The notes beneath the pieces are model-generated. The model searched no databases, was not told the origin of the DNA, and was given only the letters and a program-made list of their open reading frames with translations. Shown here in pieces: positions 37,563 to 48,789 of a stretch of DNA of 64,000 bases (within the stretch, counting starts at the first letter, position 1; the number at the start of each line of letters is the position of its first letter). Source of the stretch: Phallus indusiatus (Eukaryota; Basidiomycota; Agaricomycetes; Phallales; Phallaceae); assembly GCA_027605045.1 (NCBI GenBank), contig JAQFWX010000056.1, forward strand, positions 62,001-126,000. The letters are read 5' to 3'. The position numbers and the translations under genes are program-made.

Positions 37563-39405
37563 ATGTCCTCATCAGAACGCATCAACAACGATCAGTTGGA
37601 TGCAACCAATAACGTTTCTGGTAGTCTAAATGACTCCAACACGTTCGCTTCTCTCCCACTTCAGCCTGGCGAGCAGCTAGTTAATGGTGACAGACAATGT
37701 CCTGGAAAACAGGTACGTGTATTATTCATTGAAAAATGTATGATCTACTACGACTTAACCTCTCAAGCTCATGTGCGTCACGGGTATAGTCAACGGGTCT
37801 TTCGTCAATTGTAGGCCAAACAAGTTTTTGTCTTTAGTCTCCTTTGAAACTTTTATAATTCAAGCTTATTCATAGACGAATTACAGAGCACAGGCTTCTT
37901 AAAAACTGGGTGGATGGCGATGTAAGTTTACGTATATATGTATATATATGAAAAAGTTATAACACTTGGACTTTCGACGTTCTAATAGCGGTTTCGGTAC
38001 CAAAATGTCTGGTATGTGGATCTACTACTAGGGCTATATATATATATATAATGTATTCATGTTTTTGTTTACTTCTTTATAGATACACCCATTGTAATAA
38101 TGTGGCCTAATAACGATGGAACTATTACTTGGGGTCAACGGGAGGCTCCTGGACTCGTAATGCCCACGCCGGTAACAAACCCTCCTCTCATGGTAACTCC
38201 TCGACCAGAATTATCTCAAGTAAGTATATTCATGTTCTTTATTGAATGATTAGATGGATGCCATTGTCAACAATTGTGTTATTCATCAGGTTTCCGGTTC
38301 TGAAGCTAAATAGTATTCACAGTTCCTGTACGCAGTGTTACACCCATCTACCATCAGAGCGCTGATATTGTTCCATTTTTAAAAGGGAAATGCAACTCTC
38401 ACAAACGTAACATGCGCGTTTGGATCTATCCGACCTGACAACCCCCACTCGGAAATTCACAAACACGTAGATGCCAACATTTTCACTCTCGATCTTAGCA
38501 AGAACTTTGCAAACGCGACCAAAACTTTGCCTCATGGCTCACTTCCATATATGCCGTACGACAAGCTTATCATAGCGCACGCTGTACTGATATCTCTGGG
38601 GGTTCCTCATTCTACTCCCTACGGGCGTGCTTATAGCACGTCTCTCGAGAATGTATAGGAATAAATGGTTTAGGGATTATTGGATTATTCAATGGATCCT
38701 TGGTATGCATTCACGGCACCTGTTTGACAATGGTTTTACTTTTTACTTTTTCCCAATTAGCCGGTCCTTCAGTTCTTGTCGGAGGTATCCTTGGTTATCT
38801 CGCCGTTAGAAAACAGGGAACGGAAGGAATCCACTCAACTCACAAGGTATAGAGGATTAATATCCTTTTATTTTTCCTTAAGAATAACGTTCTTTCTTGT
38901 CAGACGCTCGGATCAATACTTTTTGCGTTGTATTTTCTCCAGTGTGCTTTAGGAGCATTCATCCATTATGTCAAGATCCCGTTCCCTGGACTTCACCGAC
39001 CCCCTCAGAATTATGGGCATGTCATCCTTGGCTTACTAGTTATTGCTCTGTCGTTTTACCAAGCGCGTCTTGGCTTCAGGCAGGAATGGACAAACACAAC
39101 GGGTCGACCAGTAGTGCGTCATACATAAAATCTTCATTCAATACAAAATAACGCTTTGATTATTCTTTTCAGCCCAAATCCATTCAAATTGTCTGGGGGG
39201 TTTTACTTGCTGTGAGTCGATTAGATGTGTTCGTAGTTTTTTCACGTAACTTGACTCTCCGCTACCTAATACTCAGGTCGTCGGTGGTGCATACATCATA
39301 GGACTCGGGCTTCTCTCACGACAGTACCGCCAAGAAATGGATCGCAAGGAAAAAAAGACACCCCAAAATGATGACCACCACAACGCCACGATCAGAAACG
39401 GTTGA
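37563..39405 (+). CDS. DOMON/CDH-cytochrome plus cytochrome b561 protein
   Basis: A predicted transmembrane b-type cytochrome of the DOMON-b561 class, which passes electrons across a membrane and is linked to ferric or ascorbate redox chemistry. Exons: 37563-37712, 37768-37810, 37876-37921, 37989-38011, 38083-38219, 38386-38702, 38761-38846, 38904-39113, 39173-39211 and 39277-39405. The CDH-cyt part reads LMCVTGIVNGSFVNYELQSTG, WMAIGFGTKMSDTPIVIMWPNNDG. The b561 part has helices with the heme-ligand histidines: IAHAVLIS, THKTLGSILFALYFLQCALGAFIHYVK and NYGHVILGLLVIALSFYQ. Frame is lost in a G5 run at 38598-38602; four G would give SLGFLILLPTGVLIARL. This is either an assembly error or an inactivating mutation. 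No signal peptide is present with this start, so a first exon is probably missing. Confidence 0.82.
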
Positions 39406-39926
39406 TGCCGCCTCGACCTTGAACGCCGAGCGCTGACTCTTCCACACAACTTGCGTCAAGGAATTGACGTCGTTGAATTTATGATTTGTTTATTACGAAC
39501 CGATAACTCTATACATAATGTTTCATTTTTTGGCTGTGTTATAACTTGTAACGAAGAGTGATCCGGTCCGGAGCACTGGAAGACTGTGCAAGTAACGGAG
39601 AGGAACAGAGAGAGGAACGGAGCATTGTTCATCTCTGGATTTGTCCCGAAAAAGCCAAGACTATATTTGGCTTTCCGACCTGCTGACTAAGCATCCCATC
39701 ATTCGTCCTCGGTCTCTTCGCCCAAAGGAAGCAAAAAAAAAAAGAAGAGAAATGCTTGGTAAGCGCGTCTCAGCTGCCCGTCCATCGCCGTTCACCTGCG
39801 TGGCACTGCTGCACCCTTCCAGTTCTCATTCTCCTCATTCATTTGGGGTGCACGTCTAGAGGAAACAAATAACAAATAGGACACGGTCCCACCTCAGCAC
39901 ACACTCGTTTGCCAAAGAAAAACAGA

Positions 39927-40010
39927 ATGTCTTCCGATGACGAGAAATTAGCTCAGTCGACACGGCGTCCTGGAGAGGCGAGCAACTTGTACGGGGTGCG
40001 TAGGCCTTGA
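39927..40010 (+). other. Short upstream ORF before the DUF3433 gene
   Basis: ATG at 39927 opens 27 codons (MSSDDEKLAQSTRRPGEASN, then LYGVRRP and a stop). It looks like a good first exon and contains a GTGCGT donor, but no AG acceptor exists between it and the main ATG at 40067, so it cannot be spliced on within this space. An upstream ORF in the leader is the simpler reading. Confidence 0.4.
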
Positions 40011-40066
40011 TTTACTCCTTGTTTCTTCCCTCTCTGACTTAAAAAACCTCAATGTTTGTGTAAATT

Positions 40067-42518
40067 ATGGCCAATCCTATCTCCTCCGGCTACTCTTCTC
40101 CTCATCTGAACGACATCGAATACCATCCCCTGACCCATATCGATACCCCACAGAGCGCGCAGAATCTGACGGATCTCAGTGAAGTTGATGTCCCCCAGAT
40201 GCAAAGAAGCAATACAGAAAATGGTATTGCTCCGCTAATAAAACCATGGGTCAGTTTATATAATCTGCTTTACTGTTCTTCCTCTCTCAGATGCATTTCT
40301 GACTCAACATAGAGCCCTGTTACCCTACGAAAATGGTTCATCATCCCGTTGTTGTCATTTATGGTGGCTGTCGCCATCGCGCTGGAAGTAGCACTTCACT
40401 TTTCCCAAAAGAAAAATGGTATAGGTTTCTCAGGTCCCAATGTCAAAAAAAACTCAATTGCCCTAGGATGGTCTGTGACCAATTCGTTCGCAGCGACGAC
40501 CGGTATCCTGCACTACGTTTACGTATGTCCTCAATAATCCAGCCCCTTATCTCTATCACGATCTTCTCACGAAAACATACAGACTCTTCCACCGGTCGGC
40601 GTGGCCATGATCATCATCGCTCTCTGGGCATGGACCGACCTAGACATAAGACGCCAACAGGTCAACCCCTCTTCATATTCTCTCTCTTAGCAGGAACCAA
40701 CTCATCTCAAAAAATTGTAGCCGTACATTGATCTTGCTCACGGAAACGCCCCAGCTTCACGATCTCTATTACTTGACTATTCGGGAAAGCATCCTGCCAT
40801 TGTGACTGCATCCGCCTTGCGGAATGACCATTATCTCGTTGCTATTTCATCCATGCTCGTTCTACTCGGCCTTGCATTACAGCCTTTAGCTGCCGCCTTG
40901 TTCTCAGTGAAGAGTGTCTACGGAAACGGACCAGGTTTGTTCTCTCTCCCAGCACCAAAAGTATTAGGCCTCAATTTGTTGAACTGTTGTCTAGACTTGA
41001 CGTTAACGAGCCTTGAGACTCCGGGTCTGGTTTCCACATTTAATGATTTCTCTTCATTCTATGTGGTACGTTTATCCGTTCGTTCTCCCCCCATAGGCAT
41101 CAGACATCTAAATTATGTTTTTCAAGGCTGCGGGTTACACATCCGCGAGTGTACTCTACAACGTCTCCCAACCACAATTCGTCAACGGAAGCTGGGCCAC
41201 TTCTGCATTTCAGCTTCCAGACGCGAAAACAATTTCCAACGGTACAGTAACAACAATGACTACCGGTATACACTCGACCGGTAACTGCGTAGCCCCAGAT
41301 ACCGTACGTACTCTCCCTTAACTTATTTATCACATTTTTTGCTATAGCACCCCCTTTTCTAAATAGATGAACTTGAACTCATTACCAAACGGAACCGCCT
41401 TTAACCTAACAGGAAACTCCCAAGACTGCACCGCCTCAATCCCAATCTCCACCGCAGGCGTATTCCCATCCCTCCAAGGAAACATCGTCGCGGCTACCTG
41501 TTCAAACGTTGTAACCGGCCAATCTGGGCCCGTCGCGTTCTGGTCCTTCTTTCAAGAATCATCCTCTCAATCTCCAGAAACAACACTCGTGTTTTGTCGC
41601 CCGAGTGTGCAAGTTTTCAATGTACAAGCAACCGTTCAAGTTCCATCTGGGAATTTACTGAACGCTGTTCCTGTTTCGAACTTTTCGAGCAATATTACCG
41701 ATCCAAATGGGCCTTTAAATGGACAGCCTTTGAATGGTGTAGAGTTTAATTTGACCGGGGTTGATCCGTTAGTGCCAATTTCAAAATAATGACGCAAACG
41801 ATTCAGGCTTACACGTATTTTAGTGGAACTATCACACGGGCTCAAGCCACAAGAACGGCGTTATCCACTGCGATTCTCCTGGAGGCTGAATCTTTACCAG
41901 GTGGACTTGCAGCTCAAATTGCTAGCGAATCTATGATGGTTAACATTACCCAAACATTATACGTATGTAGTCTGTATCGTCATTACCGTCGCGTTATTAC
42001 TAACTTGTACTTTTAGGAACGATACATGTCAACCGCGGCTAGAAAGAATTATTTCGTACCCCAAAATTCGCATTTACAAGCAACTTCTCAAACATTCGTC
42101 TCACGGCTCTTCATGGTGTACGTCCCCAAACCTTTTTCTTTAACCCCATCTTCACCAACAAACTAACCAACTATCTTGATATAGAGCCGTCGTAACCCAC
42201 ATCCTTGTCGTAATCCTCCTTCTCACAGCTATCGTAGGCGGCCTGGTCCACTACTTCCATTTCCGCAAACGCGACCGCGTCGTCATGCTCCGCGAACCAG
42301 GCACCCTTTTCTCAGCCGTCGCCGTCACCGCCAACTCCAACCTCGCGGACATTGTCGATCCGTATGCTGACAACAAAACAATGTCCAAGATTTTGAAGGG
42401 AAAAAGGTTTAGGATGGATCAAAGTACGGGGAGAATTGTTATGGAGGGTGATGCTGGGTATGAGGATTTGGCGTCTCCTACTCTGCCGAGGAGTCCGATG
42501 CGGGCTATGCAGGGATAG
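40067..42518 (+). CDS. DUF3433 integral membrane protein
   Basis: A large fungal membrane protein family of unknown function, probably at the plasma membrane. Exons: 40067-40249, 40313-40522, 40583-40660, 40721-41065, 41127-41303, 41367-41962, 42017-42117 and 42185-42518. Visible landmarks are a first membrane helix WFIIPLLSFMVAVAIALEVAL, a second TLPPVGVAMIIIALWAW, the family motif PYIDLAHGNAPASRSLLLDY, a helix around LVAISSMLVLLGLALQPLAAALF, a long Asn/Thr-rich extracytoplasmic part with many N-glycosylation sequons, and a late helix VAVVTHILVVILLLTAIVGGLVHYF before a cytosolic tail. One frame break sits at about 41782-41785: the run TCAAAATAATG has four A, while five would join PLVPISK to IMTQTIQAY. 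Either an assembly slip or a real lesion; the protein is otherwise complete. Confidence 0.82.
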
Positions 42519-43040
42519 TTACATGCTATCGGGAGAATTTTCGAATATTGTTGTGTTATGAACTTGTTTGGATATTCCATACCTACGTTTTCATTGTTTC
42601 GATAGTTTTTTTTTTAATTTAATATTCAGTTATCTTTGTTTAACCTCGGTTAAACGTCTAAGCGAATGATCGAAACCTTTGAAGTACACTAACGGGGCCC
42701 TCATCCTGAATAAACCTCCAGATCCTTAAAATGTCAATGAGTGTACAGTATCAACAGGTCATATTACAAAACACAAAAGATTATATATCTCGGGATTTCG
42801 GACAATGCATGTCAAGTCCATTCGATATGACGGGAATGAACAACAAGAAATAATAAAAACAAAACCATTGAAGGAATCAAAAAACTTTAGCGCATTGTCA
42901 TTTACGCCCCGAGTCGTTGAAAGTTGTCTTAAAGTGGGCCGTTGTATTCAATGAATTCAAATATTTGATCACTGCTTTCATTGTCAATACGTCTAGATGT
43001 CAGCTGAAAAGATCCCATTAATACAATTCAACACTAGAAT
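42519..43040. other. Flank shared with the next duplication unit
   Basis: From about 42765 the sequence resembles 45040-45260 (for example AAAAGATT..ATAT..C.GGATTTC and GGGAAT.AACAACAAGAAA), so this is the downstream flank of a duplicated segment. No gene is seen. Confidence 0.55.
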
Positions 43041-43616
43041 TTAAAAAGCCAGTCGTACTGTAGGATCAACCCCCGAATCGTAAGTGAGGGCCAATTTTGA
43101 ACTGATATGAATACTAAGCGAAACGTCAGCTCATCACAATAATACCGACCGACCGTGCCAGTGGAACTTACTGCCAACTCGAACGATTACCAGAGTCCAA
43201 GTTTGGTTTGGCACGAACGAGATTGAATTCTGCAGGGTTGGAATCCGATTTAGCGTACAAAGTACCATTCTGAGAAAATTGAGGATGTCATGATAAGTAT
43301 GTTCACTGAACACGATGTTGGACGCACCTTGATGTACCATTTGAGTCTTTCAGAACCAGATTTGGCGTAGGCAGTTTGAAAAGTGACATAACTAGAATTC
43401 CTCTGGACTGCGACTTCCCAGAGTTCCTAAATTACACAAGAGTTAGTTGTGCAAGATTATATTAGTCTAGTATCTAATTCTTGCCCCGTGTATGCCAACC
43501 TTAACGGGCAGGTCTTTGGGAAAAGGACAAGTAGCAAGGCCTGTGGAAAAACCACTACCCTCAGGGGCGTTTATCGGGCGGATGAAATATTTGCCAGAAG
43601 GTATGGTGTTGGACAT
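43041..43616 (-). CDS. Small protein family member A
   Basis: Four exons: 43616-43485, 43426-43328, 43269-43172 and 43101-43041, giving 129 aa. It begins MSNTIPSGKYFIRPINAPEG and continues ELWEVAVQ..., KWYIK, NGTLYAKS, ending LTYDSGVDPTVRLAF. There is no signal peptide or membrane segment. The alternating short hydrophobic strands and the ELWEV element, together with an N-terminal GKYxIRP strand, suggest an all-beta fold; a beta-trefoil like that of fungal protease inhibitors or lectins is possible but unproven. The first intron appears to use a GC donor (GGG|GCAAGA). An in-frame ATG at 43646 is unlikely, because the TATA box at 43658-43665 lies only 12 bp before it. Its siblings are at 45267-45851 and 47890-48459. 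Confidence 0.75.
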
Positions 43617-43657
43617 TTCGGATCTCTTTTGAGATGTATCAGTCATGAACTTGGCCC

Positions 43658-43665
43658 CTTTTTAT
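43658..43665 (-). promoter_or_regulatory. TATA box of family member A
   Basis: TATAAAAA followed by GGGGC, 42 bp upstream of the chosen ATG at 43616. The same block precedes member C on the other strand. Its position rules against the ATG at 43646. Confidence 0.65.
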
Positions 43666-43666
43666 A

Positions 43667-45266
43667 ATTTGGAGGAACGATTATGAATCAATGATCACTT
43701 TCACGTGTCTACGGTATACTAAATGTAAACATTCAATCACTATTAACTTCGAATTAATCAGTTCGGTAACAATTTTCCCATTAGTAAAGGCGTCGAGTAG
43801 GGTAATTCAGTGCTGCCGTGCAGTTCTTGTACATGCGGCCATTCAATTGAACCAGGTGGATTCTGACACTCAACGTCATCTGGAGCTTGAACAATTGAGG
43901 GAAATGCATTTCAGCATTAAAGTTTAAAGTTGCCAGGTAGAATACACTTTGCATTATTAAATTCAAGTTACATCTCTCGAGGCGCTGTCAATTTATGAGC
44001 CATTTAAATGACACTAAGGGCATAGATTGAACTTCGCCACTTTGGCAATATACTACCACATCGATGTATATTGCAATGGAACGCGCAAATTTAGCCTCAA
44101 AGTCATATGAACACCACCGGCCTTCTGTGAATACAGACCGCTTGCACGGGCGCGAAATTAAACAATCCCCCACCGACTCGGAGTCATTGTCAGGATATCA
44201 AAAACTCTACTGTAGCCCATTTATTTTAGCAAACCATCCATAGAAGATTTAAAAAGCCTGTCATGTCGAAATTACCCCGGGGATAGTTATGGCCGTACTA
44301 GTACTCACTCTGTTGCAGAAACTTTGTTCATTTTGGTGGATCGCTATTTGAGTTCAACTCCTTGGTTCACTTTGAGGGGACTGCCAGTGGCTCCATTTCA
44401 ATTGCCAAAACTTCTCATAGAATAACCAACGTTAATTAAATCAATTATGAAGAAAGCAGTCTGGATTCAATAAGAGAATGCGTATTCAATTTGGTATTCT
44501 AACGCCGAAAAAAGCTTCTTGTGATGTCAGGAAAGAGCGCGTCAGGAGAATGTGACAAGAAACTGAGGAAATGAACCAGTGCTCATGTGCTCAACAAAAT
44601 ATGAAAAAAGATAGTCGTGAACATAAATTTTGATGTACATACACATTATGAATAAATTTCTGTTACGTGTGTGTTTGGGAGTTGGCTGAACAATCAATGT
44701 TGTCCATCATTTAGAAGATTGCGTCCGTCCGCATCGTTTTTTGGCTATTCTAGATAGCTTTGGTTATTGCGCGATTTATGGCATTTTCTTCTAGTCTCAT
44801 GAACTGAACTTCTATACCATATGAATTAATATCCTTTAGCAGGTCCTTCGAGCGGATGATGCATATTGCCATAAAATAATGTGTTACGACTCTGCGTCAG
44901 GGCAGTTCAATCTACTGAAAAAAACTCACTGTGAAGACAAGATCATAGACAGTTTAGGTGTTTATGCACGAGTTTTTAAGTCTCTAAACAATGCTATATA
45001 ACAAGAGCACATTGCGTTTAGTTACTAAGTCGGTCATACGCCTAAGAACAAAAGATTTCATATTTCTGGATTTCAAACATACATGTGTTCCCACGAATCG
45101 AATAGCGGGAATAAAACAACAAGAAACAAAAGGATTTTCAGAAGAAAATTCTAATTCATTGTGAAGATCGTTGGTTTCAAGACTGGACTCGAATGAACTC
45201 AAGTAATTGACTACCGTTATCGTTCTTAGGTTGGAATGTTAGCTAAAAAGACCGGTTAAAACAATT
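43667..45266. other. Duplicated upstream and downstream flanks, no gene
   Basis: 43860-44130 resembles 46090-46330, including a TTGGCAATAT..ACCAC..CGATG.AT..TGCAATGGAA segment, and 45040-45260 resembles 42765-43000. The middle (44150-45030) shows no gene and no clear repeat. Confidence 0.55.
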
Positions 45267-45851
45267 CTACGTTCTGGTCAAACAAGTTAATCCTACTGGA
45301 GGATAAGATCCAGAATCATAGGTCAGAAACAAATATTCATCTCCTTCACGAATATGCAATCTAAAAAAAAACGTCAATTTGGAACAAGACCACCTTTGGA
45401 ACTTACCGGTGACGCTCCCCAAAGTCCGAATCAGCACGTACAGACTTGAAGTATGTAGACATAATGTCTGAATTATCAACGTGCAAGCCAGCCACTAGAA
45501 CTTTATCCTGAAAAAAAAAAATGTCATGAGAATCCTACTGATCTCGATGTTGAACGCACTCGCACTTCATAACCCAACTGGCGTGTTTGGGCAGTGCGTG
45601 TTCGGGCATCGTATTTAGCGTAGGCGGTGAGGATGACTCCACCAGCTACGACTTCCCAAAGTTCCTGAAATGCATGATTAGTTGTAAAATAAATACAAGC
45701 TTAACCATATGATCAATACCCTGGGCTTGTCAACTGTAACGGTCAATATAGGGGGAAAGGGGCAAGTCGTTAAGCCCGTAGATAAGCCACTACCTTGAGG
45801 GGCGTTCATGGGTCGGATGAAATATTTGCCAGGAGGTATGACATCGGACAT
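45267..45851 (-). CDS. Small protein family member B
   Basis: Four exons: 45851-45720, 45664-45560, 45507-45407 and 45360-45267, giving 143 aa. It starts MSDVIPPGKYFIRPMNAPQG, with SGLSTGLTTCPFPPILTVTV in the first exon, then ELWEVVAGGVILTAYAKYDA, a Lys/Val strand (DKVLVAGLHVDNSDIMSTYF), and ends YLFLTYDSGSYPPVGLTCLTRT. Exon 1 codes for exactly 44 residues, as in members A and C, and all introns fall at matching places. The protein is slightly longer than its siblings through the third exon. There is no signal peptide, so it is probably cytosolic. I do not recognise the family by name. Confidence 0.75.
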
Positions 45852-45906
45852 TTCGTTGGAACGAGTCTGAGGAGTCTTGTTAATATTTATTAATTACAAG
45901 TTCTGC

Positions 45907-45914
45907 ATTTTTAT
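45907..45914 (-). promoter_or_regulatory. TATA box of family member B
   Basis: TATAAAAA on the minus strand, 56 bp upstream of the ATG at 45851, within a block (CCTCCATATTATAAAAA) shared with members A and C. Confidence 0.6.
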
Positions 45915-47806
45915 AATATGGAGGAACGAGTTTGATAACTTTTCACGTGCCTGCGTACAAATTTCCAAATTCCAACTTTGAATGAACTAGTCCCGTGAGC
46001 ATTTATTTCATTAACGATATTGAATATAGGCTTCTATAAAATAAGCTCAACACAACCCCAGAACGTGCGGATATAAAATTGAGCCAATGGTTTGGACATC
46101 CAACATCATTGGGAACTTGAAGTGTGTTACCTCCTAAGAATAAGGTAGCGCTCGCATTGACTTCGCAAAGCCGCGGTTCAGGATAAAAGTTGTCATGTTG
46201 AATATAGCTTATACATATACAAAGCAATTGGAATGGCGTTATGGCGCAAATTGATATTGAACTTGGCAATATAACACCACAACGATGCATACTGCAATGG
46301 AAAGTGCAAGGTCAATTCTGAATTTAATGAGAGAACATTAAATCTAACAACTTTATGGTAAAGAACGCTTCTTGCGACGCAACACGTGGGATTTGACTGA
46401 AAAAATAAATGAACAAGTCCGTTCGCGCTCAATTTCCACCCATCCCTGCATGCCACTGCTCCCTCACCTTTGTTCCTGATGGGTGAAGTTTACCTACTCC
46501 TACTCCAATTTTTGAAGAACTATGTTTGTTCATTACATATTATCTTTCTTTGAAGTCAATAAAATCAAGAAAATCCATGCATAATAGTCAACTTGGACCG
46601 GCTTGCCATCACCTGCGCCTTAAAACCCCGTGGATTTGTGATAGGGCCTAATGTTGATTTAAGTTAATTCGACGTTCACGTGCCGGCATAGATACTATTC
46701 AGTCTACCTTCTTCAGTTCTTCAAATACAAATATTAGTACATAGTGATGTCAGGCCACGAAACTGATATCAGCACACTCTATGTATATATGTGTCCAATT
46801 AACCTGCTCTGCGGGATATAATCAATTCAAAGTGAAAAAAAATTCGGGGTCATCACATGCTATGCAATTTTACAGATGCAGTCACTCAATTGACAGTTTT
46901 TTGTGGTATAATTATAGATCTCCCACATTTAAACTCATTATGAAAGAAGCACAGTTCTGAGAAAGGAACAAATCATGGACATCACAAGATTAAAGAAGCT
47001 GCCCCGGCGGCAAATTGGAATTAAATACGCATTTCCTTATTGAATTTTACTTCTACACAATTGATTGAATCGCTATCCCGAGGCAATGAAGTCTCAAACT
47101 GACGGTCCATTGATAAAACGTCTCTAACTTGAAGGACGTTGTGATATTTGTCTACGGGTAAGTCATTTATAATCTTAGAAGAAGTGTTTCTAAGATTTTC
47201 TATTCAAGATGCACTTTTTAATCTGATGTCTGCAGTTTAAAAGAGACTAATATTACTGTATACGGCCGAACCGGGAAATCCGAGTCTCTTCTGCGATACG
47301 CATGAGGTCTGGAGTGACATTTAAGAGGCGAATAGGCGAGTATTATTGCAAACTGACATTACACGTTTCATGAAAATATACATCGTTGTACATGTGATAT
47401 ATTATATTGCCAAAAAAATGAATTCATCTCCTGATGCCAATTCAATTGTTCAAAAATATTCCCTTACAACGTCGACGTCTTGGAAGGTTTAAACTTAATA
47501 ATTTACATTGTTATTCAACCTGGCAATTTTTCACGTTCAGAATCATTTTGCGATGTCGACCACAAGGTCATTTTTTTAGAACGTACATACAACAAACACT
47601 TCTAGTGTCACCCCATTGAATGAGTCATGACGTTGAGTGTCCAAAATCACCTAGCTGAATTATATGCCCGTATGTTCAGAAACTGCGTTGAATTAAGTTA
47701 TCACCGCCTTTTATGAATGAGAAAAAAGTAATAATCGGAATGGAAAACGTGAGGTTTATTGTTTACAGGCAGATGAAAGAAAGTATTCATACCCATCCCT
47801 CCAGAT
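45915..47806. other. Duplicated upstream flanks of members B and C
   Basis: 46090-46330 resembles the upstream flank of member A. Around 47370-47420 the reverse complement of the same flank appears (ATATACATCG ... TATTATATTGCCAA), as expected for the inverted member C. The motif TTGGACACTCAACGTCAT also appears inverted near 47628-47645. No other gene is seen. Confidence 0.5.
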
Positions 47807-47814
47807 TATAAAAG
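47807..47814 (+). promoter_or_regulatory. TATA box of family member C
   Basis: TATAAAAG followed by GGGCAAAG, 76 bp upstream of the ATG at 47890. The block ATTATAAAAGGGGCAAAG is nearly the same as that of member A read on its own strand. Confidence 0.65.
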
Positions 47815-47889
47815 GGGCAAAGTTCGTGATCGAGGAGTCCCAGCAAAGCTCCCCACAGGTTTTCTCTTTTTCTTTTTCAATAATCTGAA

Positions 47890-48459
47890 ATGGCTTCTAC
47901 CATAACTTCTGGAAAATATACCATTCGTCCCATAAACGCCCCTCCCCACACTGGTTTGTTTACCGGCTTTCCCACTTGTCCTTTCCCTGAGACCCTGCCC
48001 ATTACGGTTGGAAAACCTAGCGTGATTATTCACAAAGCTTGAATAGTTTATCTCACAACTAACTAGTATTTCTAGGAACTCTGGGACGTCGTAGTCAATG
48101 CTGGTGTTGTCACTGTACAATCCGCCTATGCCAAATGTGGTCCCAATAGAGCCAAATGGTTCAGACACGTGCGTTCAACTTCGTGATCATGACCGGTGAA
48201 TATTTTTATCGTGACAAACCTCATTTATCATAGGAAGGAGATTTGTACGCTAAGTTGAAGGGCGAGGATGATATACAATTTACGTTTATACGTGCAGAAC
48301 CCAACTCTCAGGCTGAAAATCTCTGGATGTAAGTCCCACGACCTCGGATCGGTGACGGTCTTGGACTGAGTTAATGTTTCATTTAGTATACACAGTGACA
48401 AGGAAAACGAGGTCCTCACTTATAATTCGCAATATTTTCCTACAGTAAGGACTAAGTAA
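47890..48459 (+). CDS. Small protein family member C
   Basis: Four exons: 47890-48021, 48076-48168, 48234-48328 and 48387-48459, giving 130 aa. It begins MASTITSGKYTIRPINAPPH, then TGLFTGFPTCPFPETLPITV, ELWDVVVNAGVVTVQSAYAK, EGDLYAKLKGEDDIQFTFIR and ends VLTYNSQYFPTVRTK. Relative to A and B it is on the opposite strand and carries the inverted upstream flank. All splice junctions used are consensus GT-AG and keep phase. The pattern of short beta strands with a Trp after each (ELWDV, KWFRH, NLWII) supports a repeated beta structure such as a trefoil; this is inference only. Confidence 0.75.
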
Positions 48460-48789
48460 TCTGACTGGAACGTTGAACTGTACTGATGGATATTTTCAGT
48501 TGAAATTCCAGACTGTCAATGAAAACGACAAAAGTAGCCAGATATTTGAAGCCATTCCTTTACCAAAGGAGAGAAATTAACGCCCCATCAACAACCGTAC
48601 TAAAGTTTCTCCTTTTTTTCTTGAAATTTCTTTTTTCCTTTTTCTTGTTGTTTAATTCACGTTGTCTCAACGCCGGATTAAACGTGTATGTCCGAAATTC
48701 CTAAATATAAATAACATTTTTTGTTTGTATGAGACTGTCTGATCATAGCAATTTAGTGTGAACATCAAAAACCTAAGCGAAAGCGTCAA
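48460..48789. other. Spacer between member C and the MITE
   Basis: About 330 bp containing a T-rich tract; no gene or repeat seen. Confidence 0.5.

Noticed and set aside
40935..40952. Possible intron GTTTGT...CCCAG in the DUF3433 gene
   Set aside because: Only 18 bp long, too short to splice, and the frame reads through it without a stop.
47806..48168. 120-codon minus-strand frame
   Set aside because: Antisense to exons 1-2 of small family member C, whose splice structure matches A and B.
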